Assembly (NCBI RefSeq): GCF_020400605.1
Contig: NZ_JAINRD010000041.1
Coordinates: 1-35,857 of the forward strand
Length of the DNA: 35,857 nt
Source: Streptomyces aculeolatus
GTDB taxonomy: Bacteria; Actinomycetota; Actinomycetes; Streptomycetales; Streptomycetaceae
Direction of reading: 5' to 3'
This document shows positions 1-6,892 of the stretch, one piece after another. Position 1 is the first letter of the stretch. The number at the start of each line of letters is the position of its first letter. Made by a program: the position numbers and the translations under genes. The notes below the pieces were generated by a model. That model saw only the letters and a list, made by a program, of their open reading frames with translations, did no database searches and was not told where the DNA came from.

Positions 1-154
1 CCCGCCACACCTCCTCCATCAACATCGACACCGGCAAAACCCGCCCCGGATACAACGCAAACAACGCAAACACCTGACGCGGCTTACCCGCAGACGGAAC
101 AACCGACCCCCCATTCACCACACCACACAACGGACCCAAAACCCGAATCTCCAC
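1..154 (-). CDS. SARP family transcriptional activator, N-terminal part (runs off the window)
   Basis: Read on the minus strand from GTG at 154, the translation begins VEIRVLGPLCGVVNGG and continues with GKPRQVFALFALYPGRVLPV and then a segment ending MEEVW. This is the winged-helix start of AfsR/DnrI-type Streptomyces antibiotic regulatory proteins (xRVLGPL, GKPRxxxALLxxxPGxxV). A GGAGG lies six bases before the GTG, so this start is preferred over an in-frame ATG at 193. SARPs bind heptad direct repeats and switch on pathway genes. Only about 51 residues are present, so it is unknown whether an NB-ARC/TPR part follows. Codons are unusual for the window: many end in T and leucine is often TTG, unlike the C/G-ending codons elsewhere. 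It is probably the regulator of a cluster lying to the left. Confidence 0.8.
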   Translation of the reverse strand, partial: MEIRVLGPLCGVVNGGSVVPSAGKPRQVFALFALYPGRVLPVSMLMEEVWR

Positions 155-203
155 AACACCCTCCAACCGACCCAACACACCACCACCCAGCATCCAACCC
201 CCC

Positions 204-244
204 ACTTGGCCACCACCACACCAACGACTTGGCGCCCACTTGGC
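204..244 (-). promoter_or_regulatory. Candidate SARP box: direct repeats of GCCAAGT
   Basis: The plus strand carries ACTTGGC at 204-210, 227-233 and 238-244. The last two are exactly 11 bases apart and the first is 23 bases before the second. A weaker copy, AACTGGC, lies at 280-286. Heptads at 11-base spacing are the known binding pattern of SARPs such as ActII-ORF4 and DnrI. The site lies about 50-90 bases upstream of the SARP start, so autoregulation is plausible. Binding is inferred. Confidence 0.45.
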
Positions 245-512
245 GACCCACCACCAACACACGGCACGAGGAAGAGCCGAACTGGCGACCGGTCTGGACA
301 TCCACCGCGGTAATGCCCACCCACCCTCCTTCGCCCCCAGCTCACCGGTCCGGTCGCGTGCTAAACCATGGAATCCGGCGCGGCCCCGGAGGTAGACACA
401 GAAGGCAATCGCCGCACAAGGGCCGAGTCTCCCGCATTCCAGATCCAATTGGGGGTGGCGTCGTACTGCACACCGAGTCCGCCCATCTGCCCACCTACCG
501 GGCCCCGAGGAG

Positions 513-529
513 CGACACCCGCGGTGTCG
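513..529. promoter_or_regulatory. Perfect palindrome upstream of the flavin reductase remnant
   Basis: CGACACC, the spacer CGC, then GGTGTCG form a 17-base inverted repeat about 107 bases before the ATG at 636. It could be an operator or a short hairpin. No regulator can be assigned. Confidence 0.35.
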
Positions 530-635
530 GTGCGGGGTGAGCCGCTGTCATGCGGCCGTGTGCGCCGCCCTCCACGTGCGCCGCGACGGCCGTGCGAGAC
601 CCGTCCTGCCGCGCTGTGCGACAAGGAGACATCGA

Positions 636-926
636 ATGACCACAACTCCCGACCTGCGCGCGGCCTTCACCGAGGTCATGGCAGCGGTACCCACGCCGGT
701 GTCGGTGGTCACCGCAATAGACGGGGACCGCCCGCACGGTACGACCGTGAGTGCCTTCACCTCGCTGTCCCTCAACCCGCCCATGGCCGACGAGCTGGTC
801 AACGGGGGCGATCACGTCATCGTGCTCGGCACCGTCACGAGAGCCGAGTCCAGCGGGCGTACCCCGCTGACCTATCACGCGCGCACCTACGGCACCCACA
901 CCCCACACAATCATCCCGTTCGCTGA
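636..926 (+). pseudogene. Flavin reductase (ActVB/SgcE6-like) with an internal in-frame deletion
   Basis: An AAGGAG seven bases before ATG 636 supports the start. The first ~45 residues match the opening of FMN/FAD:NADH reductases that serve two-component monooxygenases (FTEVMAAVPTPVSVVTA, then HGTTVSAFTSLSLNPPM). The sequence then jumps to the family's C-terminal section (NGGDHVIVLGTVTRAES, LTYHARTYGTH). About 60 residues between them are missing; in relatives these form the middle of the flavin-binding barrel (the MVLVSL...LNVL...FAGK region). At 96 residues it is little more than half the usual 160-180. It keeps one reading frame but is very unlikely to bind flavin normally. No partner monooxygenase is in the window. 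It is probably a relic of a cluster to the left. Family assignment is fairly sure; pseudogene status is inferred. Confidence 0.75.
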
Positions 927-1053
927 CCGGCGTGGGGTATCTCACGAGTGATGGTCTGATCTCGCCCGCCCCCCGCGTTCCTGTCCGCAACCGCGGCATC
1001 ATTTCCCGGGCAGCTGACCCTCAAGACGAGAACCGCTTGTGCGTCCGTCGCCT

Positions 1054-1677
1054 CTATTTGTCCGGCCGCCGAATGTACGTGGCGCTCTCGGCGGCGTAGG
1101 CGCACGCGAGGGCGGCGTCTTCACGGCACTCTTCCGGCGAGTACGAGGGCACATGGGGTCGGCCTTCGTTCCACCTCTGCCAGGGGCCGTTCGGGACGAG
1201 GAATCCGGACGTACGGTCCACGCCGTGTTCCGCGTCGAGGAGCAGCAGCGCTCCGAGGGCGGTGTCCGCGTGGGAGTAGCGGTCCGGGCGGGGGAGGCTG
1301 CGGGCGAGGTAGGAGACCAGGATGTCCGCGTCGGCGGGCGTGCCCAAACGGGCGAGGGCGAGGCAGTAGTTGTTCGCCGAGTAGTCGTCGGGGGTGAGGA
1401 GGAGTTCAGAGAGTCGCTCGCGGAATTCGGATCTGCGGGCGACGGCGACGAGCCAGGCCGCGACCATGCGCTCGCGCCAGCCGCGGGAGAGGAGGATGTC
1501 CATCGACCGGGGCGTGATCTTGTGGGCATCCCTCGCCAGCCTCCGGGCGAATCTCCTGCGCTCGCGGCCCTGCATGGCCAGGAAGCGTCCGCCGCAGAGT
1601 TCGCTGTAGCGCCGGCCCCGTCTGACGTAGTGCCAGACCACGCGCACATGCTCCGGGGGGTCGTAGGCGTAGCCCAT
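1054..1677 (-). CDS. DUF6000 family protein
   Basis: This 207-residue soluble protein starts MGYAYDPPEHVRVVWHYV. It resembles DUF6000 proteins, which are common in Streptomyces and of unknown function. Visible features are a basic stretch (GRERRRFARRLARD), a helical-repeat-like middle (RSMDILLSRGWRERMVAAW, then LARLGTPADADILVSYLAR) and a tail rich in charged and aromatic residues. The alternating helices suggest an armadillo/HEAT-like scaffold, as proposed for some relatives. There is no signal peptide or membrane segment. The open frame extends upstream to 2007, but that part is a shadow of the phospholipase gene, so ATG 1677 was chosen; its ribosome site is weak. It follows the phospholipase gene on the same strand, separated by a hairpin. 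Confidence 0.7.
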   Translation of the reverse strand: MGYAYDPPEHVRVVWHYVRRGRRYSELCGGRFLAMQGRERRRFARRLARDAHKITPRSMDILLSRGWRERMVAAWLVAVARRSEFRERLSELLLTPDDYSANNYCLALARLGTPADADILVSYLARSLPRPDRYSHADTALGALLLLDAEHGVDRTSGFLVPNGPWQRWNEGRPHVPSYSPEECREDAALACAYAAESATYIRRPDK

Positions 1678-1699
1678 GTGTACATTCTGCCCCCGGGGA

Positions 1700-1732
1700 G
1701 GAGATCGGCGGGCGGTGTTGCCGCCGATCTCC
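1700..1732 (-). terminator. Hairpin between phospholipase and DUF6000 genes
   Basis: Perfect 12-base arms (1700-1711 and 1721-1732, GGAGATCGGCGG and its complement) enclose a 9-base loop, 19 bases after the phospholipase stop. There is no T-tract, as is common for Streptomyces terminators. Confidence 0.55.
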
Positions 1733-1750
1733 GCGCCGCTTCGGGGAGGG

Positions 1751-2299
1751 TCAGAAGAACGAGCTGTCGCCGCCCAGTTGGACCGCCCCGTAGTACGCCT
1801 CGGCGGCGTTGACGCACGCGAGGTGGGAGAGGCGGGAGCTCTCGCGGTCGTCGCAGATGCGGCGCATTTCGGTGCGGAAGCGGCCGTCGATCCAGTTCTT
1901 CGTCTCGCGCGTCGGGCTGAGCTGCAGTTCGTGGTCGGCGCCGTAGTTCCGGTAGCCGAAGTCGTGCTGGACGCACGCGGGGCGGAAGACCTCGCTGTAC
2001 GGGGCATAGCCGGTGGGGACGGAGCAGCCGTCGTTGGTCCAGTTGAACGGCGGTACGTGGGGGGTTTCGGCGAACTCCACGTAGGTCAGGTTCATGATCG
2101 CGTCGGCCTGCTCGCGCAGCGTCGGCGCTGCTGCGGGAGCGGTGGCCACCGGGTTCGCCTCGGCGGCCGTGGCGGTGTCGGCGCCCGCCAGGGTGCCGCC
2201 GAGGGTGGCTGCTGTGAGCAGGGCCAGGGTGGCGGTGGTGGTCGACAGCTTCCTTCGCAGTGCGGCGACGGGCGCCCGGCTGCGGGGGGTCTTGTTCAT
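1751..2299 (-). CDS. Secreted prokaryotic phospholipase A2
   Basis: This 182-residue protein has a Sec-type signal: a basic start (MNKTPRSRAPVAALRRK), a hydrophobic core and probable cleavage after ATA near residues 44-46. The mature part contains the hallmark of Streptomyces violaceoruber-type PLA2 (PF09056): NDGCSVP, then FRPACVQHDFGYRNYG, where the His-Asp pair of QHDFGY is the catalytic dyad and the cysteines form disulfides. A C-terminal ICDD...LACVNAAEAYYGAV helix completes the fold. It would hydrolyse sn-2 esters of phospholipids outside the cell in a Ca2+-dependent way. Length is typical. The ribosome site before ATG 2299 is weak. The gene is probably monocistronic, ending in the hairpin at 1700-1732. 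Confidence 0.9.
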   Translation of the reverse strand: MNKTPRSRAPVAALRRKLSTTTATLALLTAATLGGTLAGADTATAAEANPVATAPAAAPTLREQADAIMNLTYVEFAETPHVPPFNWTNDGCSVPTGYAPYSEVFRPACVQHDFGYRNYGADHELQLSPTRETKNWIDGRFRTEMRRICDDRESSRLSHLACVNAAEAYYGAVQLGGDSSFF

Positions 2300-2449
2300 G
2301 CGGGAAGGCTGCGCGCCGGGGCTGCGATCATGCGGTCCGTGGTGCGGATCCGCCCGTACGGGTCCGGCGGGCCGTCCGGTTGACCGAGCGGCGCCCGCCC
2401 GGCGCGGTGCGCGTGTGCGCCCTCCGCGCAGGGCGGGCTCCAGTCACGA

Positions 2450-2728
2450 TCAGGGGGCGTCGAGGGATTCCTCGATGCCCTTCATCTCCTCGTCCGTGAC
2501 CTCTTGGACCAGACGCCGGCCGGTCTTGTCATCGATACCCTCGCAGGCATCAGGCTTTTCTTCACCGGCGCCCTCCTTGCCCGCCGCGGCGTCCTTCAAC
2601 TGCTTGGTGATGGCCTCCTTGCAGGCTGCCTCATCCGGCTCGCTGTCACTACCGCAGCCGGCCACGGCGAAGGTCAGAGCCGCCGCAGCCGCAGCAAGAG
2701 CGGAAATACGGGCAGTGCGCTTGTGCAT
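2450..2728 (-). CDS. Small secreted lipoprotein
   Basis: This 92-residue protein has a classic lipoprotein signal: MHKRTARISA, a hydrophobic Ala-rich core and the lipobox VAGC, with Cys near residue 25 as the lipidation site. The mature part is short, highly charged and has two further cysteines (EAACKEAI and PDACEGI) that could form a disulfide. The pattern 'acidic residues, CKEAITKQLKDA, ..., ACEGI' recurs in many Streptomyces lipoproteins of unknown function. An AGGGGAAT precedes ATG 2728. The open frame continues upstream but without coding character. It is divergent from the alkyl-sulfatase gene across 238 bases. Confidence 0.75.
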   Translation of the reverse strand: MHKRTARISALAAAAAALTFAVAGCGSDSEPDEAACKEAITKQLKDAAAGKEGAGEEKPDACEGIDDKTGRRLVQEVTDEEMKGIEESLDAP

Positions 2729-2933
2729 GATTCCCCTAGCAAATACGTGTTCGGACCGGTGAATCCTGTCCGACTCCGGAGGCCCGTGTCTTGCGGTGTG
2801 ACTGTTTGGTGACATGACCGGGACACGATCACAAGGATTCGGAGCGTCAGGTTCGAACCGGGCGTGTGCTTCTACGCGTGTCACTCGAACAGCCCCGCTC
2901 CGGGGGTCGGCCGTGCCCGGCGGGCCGAGGCTG

Positions 2934-2948
2934 GAGTGCACTGCACTC
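2934..2948. promoter_or_regulatory. Perfect 15-base palindrome in front of the alkyl-sulfatase gene
   Basis: GAGTGCACTGCACTC ends 18 bases before the ATG at 2967. Its arms are GAGTGCA and TGCACTC around one central base. The position, next to the ribosome site (GGGAGG), fits an operator that blocks transcription. No regulator gene is adjacent, so the cognate protein would be encoded elsewhere. Confidence 0.5.
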
Positions 2949-2966
2949 ACCCGCGGGAGGACCCGT

Positions 2967-4790
2967 ATGGCCACGCCCGATCTCCGCGACCACGCCGACT
3001 TCGAGGCCGCCGACCGCGGCTTCCTCGCCGGACCCTCCGAGCAGCAGGTCACCACCGCGGACGGACGGGTGGTGTGGGACTTCGACGACACCGGCTTCCT
3101 CGGCACCTTTCCCGACGACGGCCATCCCGACACCGTCGACCCCAGCCTGTGGCGCCAGGCGAAGCTGTGCGCCCGTGCCGGGCTCTACGAGGTGGCCGCC
3201 GGTGTCCTCCAGGTACGCGGGTACGACCTGTCGAACATGACCCTGATCGAGGGCGACCGCGGGGTCGTCGTCGTGGATCCGCTGATCTCCCGGGAGACCG
3301 CCGCCGCGGCGCTGGCCCTGTACCGCGCGGAGCGCGGCGACCGGCCCGTCACCGGTGTGGTCATCACGCACTCGCACCTCGACCACTTCGGCGGCATCCT
3401 CGGCGTCCTCGACCCGGAAGCCGACGCGGACGTGCCGGTCCTCGCCCCCGCCGGGTACCTGGAGCACTCCGTGGCCGAGAACGTCTACGCCGGCACCGCG
3501 ATGCTGCGCCGCGGCTTCTACTACGGCGGGATGAACCTGGAGCGCGGCCCCGCCGGGCTGGTCGGCATGGGGCTGGGCTTCACCGCCTCCACCGGTACGC
3601 CCGCCCTGCTGCCGGCCACCATGGACGTCACCCACACCGGGCAGACCGAGACGGTCGACGGCGTGCGGTTCGTCTTCCAGATGACGCCCGGCACCGAGGC
3701 CCCGTCGGAGATGAACTTCCTGCTGCCCGACCACCGCGCGCTGTGCATGGCGGAGAACGCCACCCACAACCTGCACAACATCCTGACCCTCCGCGGCGCC
3801 CTCGTGCGCGACGCCCGCATCTGGGCCCGCTATCTCGACGAGGCGCTACGGCTCTTCGCCGCCGGCGCCGACGTGCTGTTCGCCTCCCACCACTGGCCGA
3901 CCTGGGGGCAGGAGGCGATGCGCGACTTCCTGACCGAGCAGCGGGACCTGTACGCGTATCTGCACGACCAGACGCTGCGGCTGGCCAACCAGGGATACAC
4001 CGGCACCGAGATCGCCGAGATCATCGAGATGCCGCCGTCGCTCGCCGCGGCCTGGCACACGCACGGCTACTACGGCTCCGTCAGCCACAACGTGAAGGCC
4101 ATCTACCAGCGCTACCTCGGCTGGTACGACGGCCATCCCGCCTCGTTGTGGGAACACCCGCCGGCCGAGACCGCCAAGCGCTACGCGGAGTGCATGGGCG
4201 GCGTGGACGCGATGGTGGCCAAGGCCGGCTCGTACGCCGACGACGGCGATCTGCGCTTCGCCGCGCAGCTCCTCAAGCACGCCGTGTTCGCCGACCCCGA
4301 CCACACCGGCGCGAAGAACGCGCTCGCCGACGTCTTCGAACAGCTCGGCCACGGCGCGGAGTGCGCCACCTGGCGCAACTGCTATCTCGTCGGGGCCCGT
4401 GAGCTGCGCGAGGGTGTCAGCCGGACCGACATCGCCGCGAGCAGCCTCATGGCCGCCCTCAGCGTCGAGCAGCTCCTCGACTCCGTCGCCATCGTCGTCG
4501 ACGGCCCCCGGGCGTGGGATCTCCGCCTCACCCTGGACTGGCACGTCACCGACCTCGGCGAGCACCACCGGGCCACGCTCTCGCACGGCGCCCTCACCCA
4601 CCACCGCCTCGACGGGCATCCCGCGGAGCCGGCCGACGTGTCGCTGACGCTGACCAAGGCCCAGTTGCTCGCGCTGCTGGCGGGTGAGGATCCGGAGGGC
4701 ATCGAGCACACGGGCGACCTGGGTGTGCTGCGCACCCTGATGTCCGTCCTCGACAAGCCCGACCCGGACTTCGCCGTCGTCACCCCCTGA
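2967..4790 (+). CDS. Alkyl/aryl-sulfatase of the metallo-beta-lactamase fold (SdsA1/BDS1 type)
   Basis: The 607-residue protein has the three-part layout of class III sulfatases. An N-terminal metallo-beta-lactamase domain carries the binuclear Zn motif THSHLDHFGG (residues 134-143) plus EMNF/ENATHN and SHHWP motifs. A helical dimerisation part follows, and a C-terminal SCP2-like domain begins near residue 490 (MAALSVEQLLDSVAIVVDG). The family hydrolyses primary alkyl sulfates such as SDS to alcohol and sulfate. Unlike Pseudomonas SdsA1 there is no signal peptide, so it should act in the cytosol. ATG 2967 was chosen for its GGGAGG and the family start; the longer frame from 2814 is noncoding. 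A palindrome just upstream suggests inducible control. Confidence 0.92.
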   Translation: MATPDLRDHADFEAADRGFLAGPSEQQVTTADGRVVWDFDDTGFLGTFPDDGHPDTVDPSLWRQAKLCARAGLYEVAAGVLQVRGYDLSNMTLIEGDRGVVVVDPLISRETAAAALALYRAERGDRPVTGVVITHSHLDHFGGILGVLDPEADADVPVLAPAGYLEHSVAENVYAGTAMLRRGFYYGGMNLERGPAGLVGMGLGFTASTGTPALLPATMDVTHTGQTETVDGVRFVFQMTPGTEAPSEMNFLLPDHRALCMAENATHNLHNILTLRGALVRDARIWARYLDEALRLFAAGADVLFASHHWPTWGQEAMRDFLTEQRDLYAYLHDQTLRLANQGYTGTEIAEIIEMPPSLAAAWHTHGYYGSVSHNVKAIYQRYLGWYDGHPASLWEHPPAETAKRYAECMGGVDAMVAKAGSYADDGDLRFAAQLLKHAVFADPDHTGAKNALADVFEQLGHGAECATWRNCYLVGARELREGVSRTDIAASSLMAALSVEQLLDSVAIVVDGPRAWDLRLTLDWHVTDLGEHHRATLSHGALTHHRLDGHPAEPADVSLTLTKAQLLALLAGEDPEGIEHTGDLGVLRTLMSVLDKPDPDFAVVTP

Positions 4791-4802
4791 GGTCGCGCGG
4801 GA

Positions 4803-5114
4803 TCAGCCCGCGGGCGGCGGGCCCCAGCCGCCGTGCGGCTGCTGCGGGGGCGGCGGGGCGCCGTAGGGCTGCTGGGCCGGGTACGACGGGGGCGGCTGCG
4901 CGGCGCGCTGCCCGGAGCCGCCGGGGCTGCGGTCCAGCACGCCGCAGGCGACCGCGCCGATCATGAGGCCGATGCCCAGGTAGGAGCTGGACTCGCGGAT
5001 CTGCTGGAACTCGATGCTCTCCACGTCAGACCGCTCAGCCATCATCGGCATCACGAATCCCTGTACCAGGAAGTACAGGCCGCAGACGAAAAGCACCCAT
5101 CCGAAGATTTTCAT
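4803..5114 (-). CDS. Small membrane protein with a Pro/Gln/Gly-rich tail
   Basis: This 103-residue protein has two predicted membrane helices (IFGWVLFVCGLYFLVQGFV near the start, then YLGIGLMIGAVACGVL), joined by a short acidic loop (AERSDVESIEFQQIRES). A low-complexity cytosolic tail of PPPSYPAQQPYGAPPPPQQP type follows. Such tails are common on actinomycete membrane proteins and may mediate protein contacts. ATG 5114 was taken; GTG 5123 is an alternative. It converges on the sulfatase gene with a 12-base gap. Function unknown. Confidence 0.65.
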   Translation of the reverse strand: MKIFGWVLFVCGLYFLVQGFVMPMMAERSDVESIEFQQIRESSSYLGIGLMIGAVACGVLDRSPGGSGQRAAQPPPSYPAQQPYGAPPPPQQPHGGWGPPPAG

Positions 5115-5191
5115 ACGCGGCACCCTACGTCGGGCACGCGCGTTACCAGGCCGGATTCCGCTTCCCGAAGACCGTTACACGGCACCGGCGT

Positions 5192-5467
5192 TCAGGCTAT
5201 GTCGCCCGCCCACTCCCACCGCCGCGGAGCACCGGGCGCGGGCGCATAGGTGGCGCGGCCACCGGAGCCGAAGCGGCCCAGCTCGGTGGGCAGGGCCGCG
5301 CCCGCGGCGGTCTCCCGCGCGCTCCAGCCGGTGATGTCGAGCAGCAGCCCGTCCAGGGGGCCGCCGACCAGCTCGGCATAGTCGCGGCCCGGGCGCGGCC
5401 CGGGGTGCGGGTCGTCGTGTTCCGCGCCGTAGACCCGGCCGCGCAGCAACTCCTCGTCCCTGTCCAT
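5192..5467 (-). CDS. Small hypothetical protein
   Basis: This 91-residue soluble protein begins MDRDEELLRGRVYGAEHDD. Its most distinctive part is DYAELVGGPLDGLLLDITGW, a pattern I associate with short actinomycete proteins of unknown role in which G-G-P-x-D-G-L precedes a beta strand. The C-terminus (RWEWAGDIA) is aromatic. No membrane segment is present. It is divergent from the VOC gene. Function is not assigned; the protein-like residue pattern and codon bias support it being real. Confidence 0.55.
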   Translation of the reverse strand: MDRDEELLRGRVYGAEHDDPHPGPRPGRDYAELVGGPLDGLLLDITGWSARETAAGAALPTELGRFGSGGRATYAPAPGAPRRWEWAGDIA

Positions 5468-5570
5468 GGCCCCAGCCTCTCAGCCGGCACTGACACTCCG
5501 GCGTGGTCGCGTCCGCGGCCGGGGCCGGGCCGGGCGCGCGGCGGAGGGGAGGTGGCCGTATGCTGCGGCC

Positions 5571-5957
5571 ATGGCATGCCGCATCACCGAACTGGTCATC
5601 GACGCCGCCGACCCCGAGCGGCTCGCCGCGTTCTGGAGCGAGGTCCTCGGCTACGTCGAGCTCGAACGGGACGACGACGGCACCATCGAGATCGGCCCGG
5701 CGGACGCCGGCTTCGGCGGGCTCCAGCCCACGCTCGTGCTGAGCGCGAGCAGCGACCCGCGCCGGGGGAAGCTCCCGCTGCACATCGACGTCAACGCCAC
5801 CGACCGCGACCAGGAGGCGGAGCTGGAGCGGCTGCTCGCGCTCGGCGCCAGGCACGTCGACGTCGGCCAGTCCGGCACGGAGAGCTGGTACCCGCTGGCG
5901 GACCCCGAAGGCAACGAGTTCTGCCTGCTGCGCTCCCGGGTGCGGCCCGCGGGCTGA
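5571..5957 (+). CDS. VOC family (glyoxalase-like) protein
   Basis: This 128-residue protein has one vicinal-oxygen-chelate fold: ITELVIDAADPERLAAFWSEVLGY at the start, PLHIDVNATDRDQEAELERLLALGA in the middle and YPLADPEGNEFCLL at the end. These match the Glyoxalase_6 type (PF18029). Members include dioxygenases, resistance proteins and many uncharacterised enzymes. The metal-ligand positions (His in PLHIDV, Glu in GNEFCLL) look conserved, although the first-strand ligand is unclear (TELVID lacks the usual His). No good ribosome site precedes ATG 5571, so a leaderless message is possible. Substrate unknown. Confidence 0.75.
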   Translation: MACRITELVIDAADPERLAAFWSEVLGYVELERDDDGTIEIGPADAGFGGLQPTLVLSASSDPRRGKLPLHIDVNATDRDQEAELERLLALGARHVDVGQSGTESWYPLADPEGNEFCLLRSRVRPAG

Positions 5958-5994
5958 CGCCGCCGCCGGCGCGGCCCGGATCCCACCCTCGGCG

Positions 5995-6378
5995 TCAGGC
6001 GTCGAAGCGGTTGCGGGCGGCCTCGATGTGGTGCAGGTACTGCTGGGTCCAGTCGCACATCGCGTCCACCGTGGCGCGCAGGGCGCGGCCCGGCTCGGTG
6101 AGCGTGTACTCGACCCGCGGCGGGACCGTGGGGTAGACCTTCCGGTCGACCAGGCCGTCGCGCTCCAGGGTGCGCAGGTTTTGCGTGAGCATCTTGTGGC
6201 TGACGCCCTCGACCTCGTCGCGCAGCTCGCTGAAGCGCAGCGTGCGCTCGCCGAGCGCTTCGATGATCAGCAGCGCCCGCTTGTTGGCGACGTCGGAGAA
6301 GACCTCCCGCGCCAGGGAGTCCGCGCGCCTGAGGTCCGCGTCCTCGGGGAGGGCCTTGAGTTCCCGCTTGGTCACCAT
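5995..6378 (-). CDS. HxlR-type winged-helix regulator
   Basis: This 127-residue protein shows the HxlR/MarR-like fold: DVANKRALLIIEALGERTLRFSELRDEVEGVSHKMLTQNLRTLERDGLVDRKVYPTVPPRVEYTLTEPGRAL. The segment VSHKMLTQNLRTLERDGLV is the recognition helix plus wing. HxlR proteins often sense reactive electrophiles or redox stress. The start MVTKRELK (ATG 6378) has GAGGAA before it; longer starts would run into the divergent RidA gene. Few cysteines suit redox sensing (only the one in DAMCDWTQ). Divergent from RidA, it is likely to control that gene and itself through repeats at 6382-6448. Confidence 0.85.
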   Translation of the reverse strand: MVTKRELKALPEDADLRRADSLAREVFSDVANKRALLIIEALGERTLRFSELRDEVEGVSHKMLTQNLRTLERDGLVDRKVYPTVPPRVEYTLTEPGRALRATVDAMCDWTQQYLHHIEAARNRFDA

Positions 6379-6381
6379 CTG

Positions 6382-6448
6382 GTTCCTCAGTAACGAAAAA
6401 GTGCGTTCTTCCAGGTCAGCGCTCACTCTCCTACAGTTCTCGAGTAAC
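6382..6448. promoter_or_regulatory. Paired operator candidates in the HxlR/RidA divergent promoter
   Basis: GTTCCTCAGTAAC (6382-6394) and GTTCTCGAGTAAC (6436-6448) agree at 10 of 13 positions and lie 54 bases apart, about five helical turns. Both keep GTT and AAC ends as an inverted pair; the first is nearly a full palindrome. They bracket the space where both promoters must lie, which suits cooperative HxlR binding. The first lies directly upstream of the HxlR start and overlaps its ribosome site. Confidence 0.5.
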
Positions 6449-6478
6449 CACAAGAGAGCCAAGGGAAGGACACTCACC

Positions 6479-6880
6479 ATGGCGGCCATCGACGCCTTCC
6501 ACCACGGCGTGGCACCCGAGAACGAGTTCGGCTACGCGCAGGCGATCAGGTCGGGCGAGCTGATCCACGTCTCCGGGCAGGTCGCGTTCGACGAGGCGGG
6601 CGAGTTCGCGCACGCGGACGACTGCGCCGCGCAGCTGGAGCTGACGTACGCCAATCTCGACAAGGCCCTGGAGCACTACGGCGCCGCCCGCAGCCAGATC
6701 GTGTCGCAGACCGTGTACGGCGTGCACCTGCAGCGGAACGCCGCGGCGATCACCGCGGGCAACCGGGCGTACTACGGCGCCCACCGCCCCGCCAGCACCG
6801 TCGTCGGGGTCGCCGAGCTGGCCTTCCCCGGGCAGCTCGTCGAGATCGCCGTCGTCGTGGACACCCGGCTGCCGGCCTGA
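6479..6880 (+). CDS. RidA family protein (Rid/YjgF/UK114)
   Basis: This 133-residue protein contains the RidA core: YAQAIRSGELIHVSGQVAFDEAGE, QLELTYANLDKALEHYGA, and AYYGAHRPASTVVGVAELAFPGQLVEIAVVVDT. Classic RidA hydrolyses reactive enamines/imines produced by PLP enzymes. The catalytic Arg normally in the RPAR(S/T) segment appears as HRPASTVV, so the usual second Arg is missing; this suggests a Rid2-7 subgroup rather than true RidA. GAAGGA precedes ATG 6479. Divergence from HxlR implies stress- or metabolite-responsive expression. The substrate is unknown. Confidence 0.82.
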   Translation: MAAIDAFHHGVAPENEFGYAQAIRSGELIHVSGQVAFDEAGEFAHADDCAAQLELTYANLDKALEHYGAARSQIVSQTVYGVHLQRNAAAITAGNRAYYGAHRPASTVVGVAELAFPGQLVEIAVVVDTRLPA

Positions 6881-6892
6881 GTCCGCCCCCGG

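Larger units (their letters stand above)
155..635. other. Gene-free divergent region between the SARP gene and the flavin reductase remnant
   Basis: No convincing gene lies in these 481 bases. The first 190 or so share the A/C-rich plus strand (G/T-rich minus strand) of the SARP gene; after about 345 the composition becomes ordinary. It holds direct repeats (204-244) and a perfect palindrome (513-529), described separately. Promoters for both flanking genes should lie here. Confidence 0.6.

Noticed and set aside
2814..2966. Upstream start of the alkyl-sulfatase at 2814
   Set aside because: The extra 51 residues have no family similarity, cross the palindrome and lack a ribosome site; ATG 2967 has GGGAGG.
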